From Trebonia kvetii (GTDB taxonomy: Bacteria > Actinomycetota > Actinomycetes > Streptosporangiales > Streptosporangiaceae): a stretch of 64,000 bases of DNA. The notes below the pieces were generated by a model that had not been told where the DNA came from, searched no databases, and saw only the letters and a list, made by a program, of their open reading frames with translations. The stretch covers positions 1,588,519 through 1,652,518 of the forward strand of contig NZ_RPFW01000001.1 of the NCBI RefSeq assembly GCF_007827045.1, given 5' to 3'. A program made the position numbers and the translations under genes. Shown here one piece after another: positions 1 to 8,829 of the stretch; the first letter of the stretch is position 1, and each line of letters starts with the position of its first letter.

Positions 1-524
1 AGGATGCGCGCGGCGGTACCTGGGACCGAACCCAGACCCGCCTGCCGCGCGGCGAGCAGGAACTTCTCAACTGGTATCCCGCGACGGTCAGCACCGTCGA
101 GCAGCTCAGCGGGCCGGAACGCGTGCAGGTGAATCTCCGGCGCGGATGCCTTGACGGCGGCGATCAAGTCAAGATAGTCGTCGTTCGAGTCGCCAAGCGG
201 CCCCTGCATGCAGATCTCGGTCGCGCCCAGTTCGCGCGCCTCGGCCACCAGGGCCGAAAGCCGCTCGCGTGACCCCTGGTCCGCCCCGGCTACCGCGGCC
301 GTGTCAAGGTTCCGGTTCACGACATAGGTGAGCGCGCCGCCCACCGCCTGCTGACGTAGCGAGTCGGCGAGCCGGGCCAGTTCTTCCAGCTGCTCGCCCG
401 CCGCGCCGAGCAGCACCGCATACCCCTCATCCGGCACGGATGCCGGGTTCGCGTCCGCTGCCTGCAGCCATTCACGCACCCGGCTGGGCGACGGAAGTCC
501 TGTATCGGTCACGCCCTGGCTCAT
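1..524 (-). CDS. CofH-like protein lacking the radical-SAM cysteines (partial, runs off the window)
   Basis: The reading frame opens at an ATG four bases after the cofG stop and runs off the window edge, leaving 174 residues. It matches the CofH half of FO synthase. Shared landmarks are an LTYVVNRN segment, then GATEICMQG, then a segment resembling VKASAPEIHLHAF, then SVPGTAARIL. CofH is a radical-SAM enzyme that couples tyrosine to 5-amino-6-ribitylaminouracil in F420 synthesis. In the family NRN is followed by a CxxxCxxC cluster-binding loop and roughly 25 more residues. Here NRN is followed directly by LDTAAVAGADQGS, so the whole loop is missing. The frame is otherwise intact with no stops, which suggests a maintained pseudoenzyme rather than decay. 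Being next to an intact cofG implies co-transcription and a possible partner or regulatory role. The family call is strong; the function is unknown. Confidence 0.8.
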   Translation of the reverse strand, partial: MSQGVTDTGLPSPSRVREWLQAADANPASVPDEGYAVLLGAAGEQLEELARLADSLRQQAVGGALTYVVNRNLDTAAVAGADQGSRERLSALVAEARELGATEICMQGPLGDSNDDYLDLIAAVKASAPEIHLHAFRPAELLDGADRRGIPVEKFLLAARQAGLGSVPGTAARI

Positions 525-528
525 CGAT

Positions 529-1836
529 TCAGCATAAGCGGGCGGGAAACTGCCCGCCGCTGGCCGCGGCGCCGGCAGGCTCCTGCCAGGGCCTGCCCCG
601 CAGCACGGCGGACTCATCGGCCAGGCCGGTCACCGGGTCGGCGAGCGCCGCGACGTGGGCCGAGACCTGCGGGTGGAGCCATGGCTCGCGCAGGTAGGGC
701 GGGTACACCGTGAGCCGCTCCCGGAGCGTGAAGCCTGCCGCCGCGGTGAGTTCGGCAAGCGTGTCCAGCTGCGGCCAGGGGCGTTCCGGGTTCACATGGT
801 CCGGGGTGAGAGGGGAGACACCGCCCCAGTCGTCGATGCCCGCCTCGAGAATGAGCCGGTGCTCGTGGCCCACGAGGTTCGGCGGCGCCTGGATACGCGC
901 CTCGGGCCCGAGGACCAGCCGGGTAACGGCGATGGTCGCGGCCAGGTCGGTGAGTTCCGCGTCGGGCGTGCTGCGCATCTTCGTGTCTGGCTTGGCGCGG
1001 AAGTTCTGGACGATGACTTCCTGGATCCCGCCGTACTCGCGGGCCACCGCCTGCAGCGCGAAGATCGCATCCACGCGCTCGGCCGGGGTTTCGCCAATCC
1101 CGATGAGGATTCCAGTGGTGAACGCCACGTTGCTGCGGCCGGCGTCCCGAAGGACGCGCAGCCGGACCGCCGGGTCCTTGTCGGGCGAGCCAAAGTGCGG
1201 TGCGCCCTTCTCTGTGAACAGGCGCTCGGCCGTGGTTTCCAGCATCATCCCCATGGACGGTGCGACCGGCTTCAGCCGCTGAAAGTCCTCCCAGCTGAGC
1301 ACGCCGGGGTTGAGGTGCGGCAGCAGGCCCGTCTCCTCGAGGACGCGGATCGCCATTTCCCTGACGTAGGAGAGCGTGTCGTCGTAGCCGTGCGCGTCAA
1401 GCCACTGCCTGGCCTGCTTCCAGCGGGCCTCCGGGCGGTCTCCCAGGGTGAAGAGCGCCTCCTTGCAGCCGAGGGCAGCGCCCTGCCTGGCGATCTGGAG
1501 GACCTCGTCCGGGCTGAGGAAGAGGCTGTCGAGCTTGCCGGGCACGGTCGCGAACGTGCAGTAGCCGCAGCGGTCCCGGCACAGCCGGGTCAGCGGGATG
1601 AACACCTTCTTGGAGTAGGTGATGACACCCGGCCGGCCGGCCGCTTCGAGTCCCGCGTCGCGCGTGCGTGCCGCGTAGCCGAGCAGCACCCGCAGGTCGT
1701 CGCCTCTCGCGTGGAGCAGGATCGTCGACTCAGATTGGTCAAGCGACTTGCCGTCGCGTGCCCGGGCCAGCGCTCGGCGCGTGGCAGCCTCGCTGACACC
1801 GTTGCTTTCACCCGGATCGATGCTCGAAGCGCTCAT
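529..1836 (-). CDS. cofG: FO synthase subunit 1, radical-SAM CofG
   Basis: CofG closes the deazaflavin ring of FO, the chromophore of coenzyme F420, acting after CofH. The radical-SAM cluster motif CRDRCGYC is present about 85 residues in, preceded by [14 protein letters not shown]. Later family landmarks include an ETTAERLF segment, [17 protein letters not shown] and [11 protein letters not shown]. The ATG chosen at 1836 gives about 435 residues; an in-frame ATG at 1848 is equally possible. In many actinobacteria CofG and CofH are fused as FbiC (about 850 residues). Here they are separate frames four bases apart, and the second partner has lost its cluster-binding loop. If this pair works alone FO could not be made, so a complete FbiC probably exists elsewhere. 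The family assignment is firm. Confidence 0.9.
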   Translation of the reverse strand: MSASSIDPGESNGVSEAATRRALARARDGKSLDQSESTILLHARGDDLRVLLGYAARTRDAGLEAAGRPGVITYSKKVFIPLTRLCRDRCGYCTFATVPGKLDSLFLSPDEVLQIARQGAALGCKEALFTLGDRPEARWKQARQWLDAHGYDDTLSYVREMAIRVLEETGLLPHLNPGVLSWEDFQRLKPVAPSMGMMLETTAERLFTEKGAPHFGSPDKDPAVRLRVLRDAGRSNVAFTTGILIGIGETPAERVDAIFALQAVAREYGGIQEVIVQNFRAKPDTKMRSTPDAELTDLAATIAVTRLVLGPEARIQAPPNLVGHEHRLILEAGIDDWGGVSPLTPDHVNPERPWPQLDTLAELTAAAGFTLRERLTVYPPYLREPWLHPQVSAHVAALADPVTGLADESAVLRGRPWQEPAGAAASGGQFPARLC

Positions 1837-1925
1837 ATGTTGAACCATAAGGCACACGTAATGCCGATTAGAAACTAGCCAAGGCCAGCGTTCCGGTGGC
1901 ACGGCGACGGGCGCGTGCCGCCCCG

Positions 1926-2936
1926 CTAGAAGTTGCGGTAGTCGCGGACGGACATCCGCGGGCCGCGGCGCTGCGGGCCGCCCGCGCCGTACCTGGCGAT
2001 GCCTGCCCTGCCGCCGCTGCCAGCGGAGCCCGCGGCCTTGACGCCGGTTCCGGTGCCGCGGCTGAGGCCGATCAGCCGCGTGGCGCGGTGCCGGTGGCCC
2101 TTGAACGGCTCCAGGAGCACGAGCATCTCCTCGTCGGAGGACCGGTCCTTGCCCGCCAGGGCCCAGCCGACGACGTTCTTCAGGTGGTAGTCGCCGACGG
2201 AGACGGCGTCAGGGTCACCCGCCGCGCGCTGCCTCGCCTCTGCCGAGGTCCACACGCCGATGCCCGGAATCGTCCTGAGCTTGCGGTCGGCCTCCTCATG
2301 GGACAGCGTGAGCAGCCGCTCCAGGCTGTCGGCCACCATCGCCGCCCTGATGATGGTCTGGGACCTGACGCCCTCCACCCCGGCCCGGTGCCAGTCCCAT
2401 GACGGGATGCGCCGCCAGATCTCGGGGGCGGGGAAGACGCGCATGCCGCGTGGCGCGGGCCCGGGCGGCGGCGTGCCGTACTTGGCGAGCAGGATGCGCC
2501 AGGCGCGGTGGGCCTCGAGGACGACCACCTTTTGCTCGAGGATCGCCGGGACGAGCGCCTCCATCAGGCGGCCGGAGCGGCCGATCCGCAGCCCCGGGTT
2601 GCGGCGCGCCGCGTCGCGGATCACCGGATGCGCGTCCGCCTCGAATCCGGAAATGTCGTCATAGAAGCCGAGAGACCCGGGCAGCGCGCCGAGCAGCCAG
2701 TCCGCCCCCGGACCCCAGGCCTGCGCGCGCACGGAGGTGGCCGCCAGTGAGGTATCCGGGCTCACCCGGCCGGGCAGTACGCGGATGGTGCCAGGTCCGT
2801 CCGGGGTCAGCGAGGTCCGCCAGATCGCGCCCGCCTCGTCGACCTGGAACGTCGGGTCGCCCCTGCCCCGGCCCTGTACCGACAGCGTGACCCTGACGTC
2901 AACGGCGAAGGGCGCCACCCACTCACTGTCCGGCAT
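1926..2936 (-). CDS. DNA-3-methyladenine glycosylase, AlkA/HhH-GPD type
   Basis: A base-excision repair glycosylase that removes alkylated purines. The helix-hairpin-helix and Gly/Pro-rich loop are seen at [19 protein letters not shown]. It is followed by [12 protein letters not shown], whose aspartate is the expected catalytic residue of HhH-GPD enzymes. An upstream [20 protein letters not shown] segment is typical of the actinobacterial AlkA-like branch. Its 336 residues include an N-terminal beta-rich region. The start overlaps the end of the upstream HAD gene by 14 bases, so the two are probably translated together. The C-terminal Gly/Arg-rich tail is variable. Substrate preference cannot be read from sequence. 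Confidence 0.85.
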   Translation of the reverse strand: MPDSEWVAPFAVDVRVTLSVQGRGRGDPTFQVDEAGAIWRTSLTPDGPGTIRVLPGRVSPDTSLAATSVRAQAWGPGADWLLGALPGSLGFYDDISGFEADAHPVIRDAARRNPGLRIGRSGRLMEALVPAILEQKVVVLEAHRAWRILLAKYGTPPPGPAPRGMRVFPAPEIWRRIPSWDWHRAGVEGVRSQTIIRAAMVADSLERLLTLSHEEADRKLRTIPGIGVWTSAEARQRAAGDPDAVSVGDYHLKNVVGWALAGKDRSSDEEMLVLLEPFKGHRHRATRLIGLSRGTGTGVKAAGSAGSGGRAGIARYGAGGPQRRGPRMSVRDYRNF

Positions 2937-3588
2937 CGGTCACTCCGGCATCGGCTACTCTGGCGCCGGATTCCCGCAGCCCGATCAGCTGCTCGACCTC
3001 GGCGACCTGCCCCGGCTGGCCGGTGAAGTGCACCGCCGCCATGCCGAGTTCCCGTCCGGTGGCCACGTTGGCGAGCGTGTCGTCCACGAACACGCAGTCC
3101 CGCGGCGCGACCCCGACTTTCGCGGCGGCCCGCTCGAAGATCGGCGGCTCCGGCTTCCGCAGGCCGACCACGTGGGAGATCACCACCACGTCGAACAGTG
3201 CCGCGAGGTCGTATCCGGTGTAGACGTCGTGCCCGCCGCCGCCCCACGAGTTGGAGAGCAGGCCGACGGGATTCCCCGACGCCCGGGCCCGCTGCGCCAG
3301 GTCAGCCGTCTCGGCCCGCGGCGGCACGCCGACGCCGTCAAGTGCGATCAGCCCGTCGGCTGGCAGCCCGAGCTGCGGCGCGAGCATCGTCTCGAAATCC
3401 CGTTGCGGGACCATCCCGGCCTCCGCGAGCGCGGTGACGGAGCGTCCCTCAGGCGTCCGCGTCAGCGCCGTGACGATCGCGCCGACGGGCAGGCCCACCT
3501 GGATGCAGAACTCCGCCATCCGCCCGGACAGGAATGACGTCATCACGCCGCCGAAGTCAAGCAGCAACCCGCGACCAGCCACGGCCAC
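2923..3588 (-). CDS. HAD-superfamily hydrolase
   Basis: A 221-residue haloacid-dehalogenase-like phosphatase. Motif I is LLLDFGGVMT near the N-terminus, with aspartate nucleophile and Gly at the +2 position usually held by the acid. Motif II is LLSNSWG. The lysine motif lies in GLRKPEPPIFERA, and motif IV is CVFVDDTLANV. The DFGG variant occurs in HAD IA enzymes and can mean altered phosphatase chemistry, so the substrate is open. It starts at a GTG (3588) and overlaps the AlkA-like gene downstream. Part of its sequence, including the MAAVH segment near the C-terminus, recurs in a remnant immediately upstream (3643-3786), showing that this end of the gene was once duplicated. Confidence 0.8.
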   Translation of the reverse strand: MAVAGRGLLLDFGGVMTSFLSGRMAEFCIQVGLPVGAIVTALTRTPEGRSVTALAEAGMVPQRDFETMLAPQLGLPADGLIALDGVGVPPRAETADLAQRARASGNPVGLLSNSWGGGGHDVYTGYDLAALFDVVVISHVVGLRKPEPPIFERAAAKVGVAPRDCVFVDDTLANVATGRELGMAAVHFTGQPGQVAEVEQLIGLRESGARVADAGVTDAGQ

Positions 3589-3642
3589 GATCTTAAGGCC
3601 CAGTCAGGCAAGGCCCGGCTGGGCTTGCCATGACTGGGCCCC

Positions 3643-3786
3643 GCTATGCGTCCGAGGAGAACCGCACCGAGGTCGCCTCAAGACGGGTTCCCGGCCACAG
3701 GGCCAGTCCGGCATGCCGCTCGGCCCCGGCCAACTGCACGGCCTCGCCGGTGAGGTGCACCGCGGCCATGACTGCCCCGCCGAAAT
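3643..3786 (-). pseudogene. Mosaic remnant: HAD hydrolase piece joined to pyrophosphorylase C-terminus
   Basis: On the minus strand this stretch stays open and ends in a stop. Its last 16 or so residues, LWPGTRLEATSVRFSSDA, are nearly identical to the last residues of the pyrophosphorylase encoded at 4816-5913. The preceding DFGG and MAAVHLTGE pieces match the first motif and the C-terminal MAAVHFTGQ of the adjacent HAD gene. There is no start codon with a ribosome site. It looks like debris from a duplication spanning the HAD-pyrophosphorylase junction, left when the FkbM gene came to lie between them. Confidence 0.6.
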
Positions 3787-3820
3787 CTGACAGCGGCCAC
3801 GGGCCACAAGGTCGTCCATG

Positions 3821-4609
3821 CTAGGCCTGCGTCGGCTCGTACGTTGCGCTGAAGAGGCGCTCAGAAACAAAGATCGTGTTTATCGAATCCTTGTAGACGA
3901 TCCGGTAGCACTCCGTCAGGATTTGCGTCGAAAGCCGGGCATCAGCGTTCGCCGTGGTCGACAGGTCGGGGTGCGTGTCCGCAAGCTCCACGATAATCAT
4001 TTTCGGTAGCCAGCGCGAAAGGGCGAAGCCCGCGAAGACCGCCGCTTCAGACCCCTCAACGTCAACCACGAGGAGATCGAACTCGGCTGGCGCCTTCTGC
4101 TCTTCCAAGAGGGCATCAAGCGTGGTCACAGGCACTTCGATTGAAGTGTCTGTGACCAACTTCCGAGCCCAGTCAATGTCCCGGTACTCAGTCGCTTGCG
4201 CGTGATTCGCGGTGGTCAACTCGCCGGCCACGATCAGGGAGGTAACCCCGGGCTCGGAACCGACCGCCGTTTGAATGACTTTCACACTGGAATGAATTTG
4301 GTGATTCTTGCGGCACTTGGCGGCTAGCGCAGGAACCGGCTCGGCCATCACGCCCGTCCAGCCTCGCTCCGCCAGCCCCCACGTATTGCTGTACGTGATG
4401 CCGTCAAAAGCGCCGACTTCGACAAATGTGCCAGTATTCCGCTTGCCGAAGAAAAGTTCAAGGAGGAAAGGCAGCGTAGGAATCTGGCACGATTCTACCG
4501 CCGGGTAGAACCACTCACGGTCTGCACACGAATCGAGGCGAGTTAGCTGAACGCCCGCCAGGCGGAGGATAGCATTAGCTACCGCCTTCGCACGGGTCTC
4601 GATCTTCAT
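3821..4609 (-). CDS. FkbM-family methyltransferase
   Basis: A 262-residue SAM-dependent methyltransferase of the FkbM family, which O-methylates sugars or polyketides. The SAM-binding start is FVEVGAFDGITYSNTW, followed by GWTGVMAEPVPALAAKC. The second family block is VPVTTLDALLEE followed by FDLLVVDVEGSEAAVFAGF. An AAAGG-type ribosome site lies upstream of the ATG. Base composition is more A/T-rich than the genes on either side. Remnants of both neighbours lie downstream, so the gene is probably acquired. With an NDP-sugar pyrophosphorylase next door, methylation of a surface-glycan sugar is the likeliest role (inference). Confidence 0.85.
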   Translation of the reverse strand: MKIETRAKAVANAILRLAGVQLTRLDSCADREWFYPAVESCQIPTLPFLLELFFGKRNTGTFVEVGAFDGITYSNTWGLAERGWTGVMAEPVPALAAKCRKNHQIHSSVKVIQTAVGSEPGVTSLIVAGELTTANHAQATEYRDIDWARKLVTDTSIEVPVTTLDALLEEQKAPAEFDLLVVDVEGSEAAVFAGFALSRWLPKMIIVELADTHPDLSTTANADARLSTQILTECYRIVYKDSINTIFVSERLFSATYEPTQA

Positions 4610-4642
4610 CGAAGGTAAGGACCTTTCTATCCCACTGACGCT

Positions 4643-4798
4643 TCAGTCGACCAGTCGTCTGACATTGTGCGCAAAGCTGCTCGCATCGGCCAGCGAGCCC
4701 TCGCGGAGTGCATGGCTGGCCGCCGATTTCTGCCACAGTACAGACTTAACGTGGCGCCCCGCGTCGAATCGGGCCACCAGTCGCCGCGCCGCCGTCCG
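4643..4798 (-). pseudogene. Unidentified protein-end remnant between fkbM and the pyrophosphorylase
   Basis: The minus strand reads open as a piece ending in SLADASSFAHNVRRLVD and a stop, with RTAARRLVARFDAGRHVKS before it. It resembles the tail of a longer protein, but I do not recognise the family. No start or ribosome site is seen. It may be further debris of the rearrangement that placed fkbM here, or it may be chance. Confidence 0.25.
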
Positions 4799-4815
4799 GC
4801 TGGGCGGCGGCATGA

Positions 4816-5913
4816 TCACGCGTCGGAGGAGAACCGCACTGACGTATCTTCCAGGCGCGCCCCAGGCCACAGCCGAAGTCCCCTGGTGAGCTCGTTGCCC
4901 GGCCCAACATAGGCGCCGTCGCCGATGACGACGCCGTCAAGCAAGGCACCGCCGACGATCGTCGCGTCGCGTCCGATGATGCTGTCGCGGACGACCGCCC
5001 CGGCGCCGATGGAGGCGCCGTCGAAGACCACGCTGCCTGAGACGATTGCGCCGGCCTGGATGACGGCCCCGTACCCCACGGTCGTCCCGCCGGAAAGCTG
5101 CGCGTCCGGGGCCACCCGGGCGTCACCGAGCACTAGGCACACGCCCGGCGTGCCGCCGAGGGCCGGCGAGTGCAGCGCCCCTAGCACGACGTCGCACGAG
5201 CCGCGCACGAACGCCTCGGGAGTGCCGACGTCCAGCCAGTAGGCGGCCTCGGCGTAGCCCATGACAACCGCGCCGGAGGCGATCAGACCGGGGAACGTCT
5301 CGCGCTCTACCGACACGACCTGACCAGCGGGGATCGTGTCGATCACCGACCGGCGGAAGACGTAGCAGCCGGCGTTGATCTGGTTGGTCACCGGGTTCGG
5401 TGTCTTCTCCAGAAACGCGGTGACCCGGCCGCTTGAGTCGGTGGGCACGCAGCCGTACCGGCTGGGGTCCTCGACGGGAACGAGGTGCAGCGTCACCGCC
5501 GCGTCCTTCTTCCTGTGCAGGTCAACCTGCGCGGGAAGGTCATGTCCTGTCAGGACGTCGCCGTTCAGCACAACGATCGGATCGTCAGGGCCACCGCGGA
5601 GCAGTGCGGCCGCGTTGCGGATGCCGCCACCGGTGCCAAGCGGCTCGGACTCATGGACGTAATCGATCGACAGCCCGAAATCCTCGCCGGTACCGAAGGC
5701 CTCGGTGAACATCTCGGCGCGGTAGGAAGTCGCCAGCACCACATGCGTGATACCGCACTCCGCCGCCCTGGTCAGCTGATGGGCGAGGAACGGTACTCCG
5801 GCGGTGGGCAGCAGCGGCTTCGGCGCGGACAAGGTAAGCGGGCGCAGCCGGGTGCCCTTGCCCCCGACGAGCATTATCGCTTCTAGCGGTTCACGCGGCA
5901 TAGGTAGTGTCAC
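4816..5913 (-). CDS. NDP-sugar pyrophosphorylase (mannose-1-phosphate guanylyltransferase-like)
   Basis: A 365-residue sugar-1-phosphate nucleotidyltransferase. The N-terminal catalytic domain begins MLVGGKGTRLRPLT, with PKPLLPTAGVPFL and the substrate loop ESEPLGTGGGIRNA. VVLNGDVLTG holds the metal-binding aspartate. From about residue 240 onward the sequence becomes a hexapeptide left-handed beta-helix (repeats such as GASIGAGAVVRDSIIG). This domain order is typical of actinobacterial GDP-mannose pyrophosphorylases, although glucose-1-phosphate enzymes share it. It would supply GDP-mannose to the gmd and fcl genes further along, completing a GDP-fucose route (inference). A truncated copy of its C-terminus lies at 3643-3702. 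Confidence 0.8.
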   Translation of the reverse strand: MTLPMPREPLEAIMLVGGKGTRLRPLTLSAPKPLLPTAGVPFLAHQLTRAAECGITHVVLATSYRAEMFTEAFGTGEDFGLSIDYVHESEPLGTGGGIRNAAALLRGGPDDPIVVLNGDVLTGHDLPAQVDLHRKKDAAVTLHLVPVEDPSRYGCVPTDSSGRVTAFLEKTPNPVTNQINAGCYVFRRSVIDTIPAGQVVSVERETFPGLIASGAVVMGYAEAAYWLDVGTPEAFVRGSCDVVLGALHSPALGGTPGVCLVLGDARVAPDAQLSGGTTVGYGAVIQAGAIVSGSVVFDGASIGAGAVVRDSIIGRDATIVGGALLDGVVIGDGAYVGPGNELTRGLRLWPGARLEDTSVRFSSDA

Positions 5914-6054
5914 CTTAAGCGGTTGGTTTCCATGGACAGCGGGAGCCGCCGGATCGCCCCGGCAACTCGTGCAGCATACTTACCGGACCTGAGTGACGCT
6001 CCGCGACATGCGCGAGTTCGCAATCGTGTTACCCAAGCGCGGCGGTTTTCGTGA

Positions 6055-7203
6055 TCAGGAGGCGGGCCGCGGGACCCGCTGGTCCGCGGCTTTCTTGTAG
6101 CACGCCACGTGGGCAGCCGCCGATGCCTCCCAGCTGAACTCCTGCGCCCTGGCATAGCCGGCCTCGCCGAGGCTCATTAGCCGTTCCGGGTCGTCAAGCA
6201 GGGCGCGCAGCGCGACGGCGATGGAGTCAGCATCGGGCTCGGTGTAAGCCACGGCGTTCCCGCCGACCTCAGGCAGCGCGGTGCGGTAGGTCGTCAGCAC
6301 CGGAGCACCGCAGGCCATCGCCTCAAGCACCTGCAGGCCGAACCCCTCGCCGCGCGACGGCGCAGCCACCACGAGCGCGCCGCCGAGGAAGCCGGGCAGG
6401 TCGGCAAAGGGCAGGTAGCCGGGACGGATCAGCCGCAGGTGCGGCGGCACCTGCGCGACGGCCTCGTCAAGCTCCGGGCTCCAGCCGCCACCGCCGCCGA
6501 GCACGAGCGCCGGCGGTGCGGGCAGATCGGCCACCGCCGCCGCCCAGCCGCTGACGAGCGCCAGGGCATTCTTGCGCGGCGTCAGCGAGCCGAGGAATGC
6601 CACGTAGGGCTTGCCGTGCAGCCCGAGCCGCGCGGTGACCCGGCTGACCTGGATCTCGTCCGGCCGGTGGAACAGCCGGTGATCCACTCCGTGGTAGGCG
6701 ACATCGATCTTGGCCGGATCGATGCCGAGCACCCGGACCAGTTCGTCCCTTGTCGCGTTGGACGGCACGATCAGCCGCGTCGCCTGCACGGCCGCCGTCT
6801 TGGTCGCGGACTTCAGCGACATGCCGCTGATCGGCGTGTACCGCTCGGGGTCAGTGAAGAACGCGAGGTCATGAATGGTCACGACGGTCGGCAGCCCGGG
6901 ACGCAGCGGCATCGTGTAGTTCGGCATATGGATGACGTCGGCACCGACCAGCTCGGCCACCACCGGCAGACCGCTCTGCTCCCAGGCGAGCCGCTCCGTG
7001 CGGTGCCCGAGCGCCACCGGCCCCGCCACGATCGTGGCGCCCGGCGCTAGCCGTCCGTACCGCTCCTCGTCGGAGCGCTGACAGGCGACGGCGAGATCCA
7101 CCCCGGTCGAGGCCAAGGCGCCCATCAGCCCGTCGACGTAGCGCCCGAGCGCGCCCCTGTCGGTGGGAACGTCGGTCGCGTCGACGAGTACCCGCAGTGC
7201 CAC
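6055..7203 (-). CDS. Glycosyltransferase family 4 (GT-B fold)
   Basis: A retaining GT-B glycosyltransferase of about 382 residues. The donor-binding C-terminal half shows FLGSLTPRKNALALVSGW, LPFADLPGFLGGALVVA and the E-x7-E signature in PSRGEGFGLQVLEAMACG. The GTG at 7203 is chosen because it starts VALRVLVDATDVP, the usual N-terminus for this group, and has an AAGGGAG site upstream; the frame extends 33 codons further without a convincing start. It lies downstream of the PDZ protease on the same strand and upstream of the pyrophosphorylase. The acceptor is unknown; mannosyl transfer is plausible from the context. Confidence 0.85.
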   Translation of the reverse strand: MALRVLVDATDVPTDRGALGRYVDGLMGALASTGVDLAVACQRSDEERYGRLAPGATIVAGPVALGHRTERLAWEQSGLPVVAELVGADVIHMPNYTMPLRPGLPTVVTIHDLAFFTDPERYTPISGMSLKSATKTAAVQATRLIVPSNATRDELVRVLGIDPAKIDVAYHGVDHRLFHRPDEIQVSRVTARLGLHGKPYVAFLGSLTPRKNALALVSGWAAAVADLPAPPALVLGGGGGWSPELDEAVAQVPPHLRLIRPGYLPFADLPGFLGGALVVAAPSRGEGFGLQVLEAMACGAPVLTTYRTALPEVGGNAVAYTEPDADSIAVALRALLDDPERLMSLGEAGYARAQEFSWEASAAAHVACYKKAADQRVPRPAS

Positions 7204-7309
7204 AGCCCCACGTGCTCCCTTCGCCTCCGTTAGCGGAAGCCTACGCCTGTGCTGGTGAAGCAAATGAATGCGGCCCGGTGCGACGGAACCGCGCAACGTC
7301 ACCGCCGGG

Positions 7310-8344
7310 TCAGCAGGACGGCACGGACTTGCCGGCCTTGATCGCCTCCAAGTCGGAAACGGCCTGCGACAGCGTCGCCACCTTCACGACGCGCAGCCCG
7401 GCGGGCACCGCGCCCTTGGTGTCGGCGCAGTTGGCCGCCGGCGCGAGGAAGACGGTCGCGCCGGCGTCCCTGGCCCCCACCATCTTCTGCTGGATGCCGC
7501 CGATCGGCTGCACCTGCCCCGCCGCGGTGATCTCGCCGGTGCCCGCGATGAACTTGCCGCCTGTCAGGTTGTCCGGGGTGAGCTTGTCGATAATGCCGAG
7601 CGCGAACATCATCCCGGCGCTCGGCCCGCCGATGTCACCCACGCTGATCTGCACTGTGAAGGGGAACTTGTAGTGCTCCTGCACCTGCACGCCGATCACC
7701 GGGGTGCCCCCGGAGGACTTGCTCTGCACGGGAACGGTCAGCGTCTTGCCGCCGCGCAGCACCGTGAGCTGCAGGGTGGAGCCGGCCGGGCGCGACGTGA
7801 TCAGCGAGCTCAGCGAGGTCTGGCCGGTCACCGGCTTGCCATCGACCTCCTGGATGACGTCGCCCGGCTTCAGCGCCTTGCTCGCCGGGTATCCCGCGAC
7901 GGTCGACAGCACCACGACCTGCGTCTCGTACTTGATATGCAGCTGGGTGAACGCGGCGGCGGTGGCCAGCTGCTGCGACGAGGCCATCTGCGCGGTGTCC
8001 TGCGCCTGCGTCTGCTGCGCGGTCTGCCCGGGCGGGAACAGCTCGCTCTCCGGGACCACGGCCTGCGACGGGTCGAGCCAGGAACGCAGCGCCTGGAAGA
8101 TGTTGAGGTTCGAGCCGGGTCCGCCCTCATAGCTGACCGTCACCATGTTAAGGTGCCCAGCGGCCGGATACGTCTGGTGTCCCGAGATTGTGATGAGCGG
8201 TGCACCCTTGGAGTCCTTGCCGAGCGTGTTGAGCGTCGGCCCCGCACCCAGGATCACGTAGGGAACGGGGACAAGCACCGTGATCACGATGCCGATCACG
8301 GTGGCCAGGCCAGCGATGGCCAGCGTCAGGGATCGTCGGGACAT
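7310..8344 (-). CDS. PDZ domain Lon-like (S16) membrane-anchored protease
   Basis: About 344 residues. One N-terminal membrane anchor (SLTLAIAGLATVIGIVITV) is followed by an extracytoplasmic part. A PDZ domain sits in the middle (ALKPGDVIQEVDGKPVTG), followed by a Lon-type catalytic domain. The catalytic serine is in GGPSAGMMFALGIID and the lysine of the dyad is in GGIQQKMVGARDAGA. This matches the YlbL/Rv3194c type found across Gram-positives. The ATG at 8344 is preferred because it begins MSRRSLTLAI right before the anchor. The gene lies 56 bases after moaE on the same strand. In M. tuberculosis this gene adjoins the zincin/ABC1 kinase block; here that block is about 24 kb away. Confidence 0.88.
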   Translation of the reverse strand: MSRRSLTLAIAGLATVIGIVITVLVPVPYVILGAGPTLNTLGKDSKGAPLITISGHQTYPAAGHLNMVTVSYEGGPGSNLNIFQALRSWLDPSQAVVPESELFPPGQTAQQTQAQDTAQMASSQQLATAAAFTQLHIKYETQVVVLSTVAGYPASKALKPGDVIQEVDGKPVTGQTSLSSLITSRPAGSTLQLTVLRGGKTLTVPVQSKSSGGTPVIGVQVQEHYKFPFTVQISVGDIGGPSAGMMFALGIIDKLTPDNLTGGKFIAGTGEITAAGQVQPIGGIQQKMVGARDAGATVFLAPAANCADTKGAVPAGLRVVKVATLSQAVSDLEAIKAGKSVPSC

Positions 8345-8400
8345 GCTCGGAAGACTACGCGCTATAGCAGAGAGTTCATGACCAGCCGGAGAGAAAGGTA

Positions 8401-8826
8401 TTACGCGCTGCCAACCCATTCATCGGTGCCGTCGGTGAACCGCTGGTGCTTCCAGACCGGAACCGTGACCTTGAGCTCGTCGATCAGAGCGTGACAGGCG
8501 TGAAAGGCCTCCGCCCGGTGCGCGCAGGAGACGCCTACGACGACCGCGAGGTCGCCAATGGCAAGCTCACCGATGCGGTGCACTGCTGCGACCGCGATCG
8601 CTTCCGGGTACTTGGCCGCGATCGACTCGGCGACCTTGCGCAGTTCCGCCTCGGCGGAGGGGTGAGCAGAGTAAGCGAGTGCGGTCACGCCTTTGTCCGC
8701 GTCCTTGTCCCGCACGGTGCCGACGAACAGCACCTCTCCGCCGGCAGCGGGGTCGGCGATCGCGTTACGCACCTCGTCCACCGACAGCGGGGTATCCCTG
8801 ATGGCGATCAGCCTGATCTGGCTCAC
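8401..8826 (-). CDS. moaE: Molybdopterin synthase catalytic subunit MoaE
   Basis: MoaE with MoaD inserts sulfur into precursor Z to form molybdopterin. Family landmarks are GEVLFVGTVRDKD, AHPSAEAELRK, AVVVGVSCAHRAEAFHAC and the C-terminal VPVWKHQRFTDGTDEWV with the catalytic lysine. I place the start at the GTG at 8826 (VSQIRLIAIRDTPL), giving 141 residues, normal for the family. The frame stays open further upstream, but that part encodes a group II intron maturase tail and is not part of MoaE. The intron debris lies immediately upstream and may have replaced the native promoter. No moaD is visible nearby. Confidence 0.88.
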   Translation of the reverse strand: MSQIRLIAIRDTPLSVDEVRNAIADPAAGGEVLFVGTVRDKDADKGVTALAYSAHPSAEAELRKVAESIAAKYPEAIAVAAVHRIGELAIGDLAVVVGVSCAHRAEAFHACHALIDELKVTVPVWKHQRFTDGTDEWVGSA

Positions 8827-8829
8827 TCG

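Noticed and set aside
655..1878. Long plus-strand open frame across cofG
   Set aside because: It is the antisense of CofG with high third-position GC and shows no family motif.
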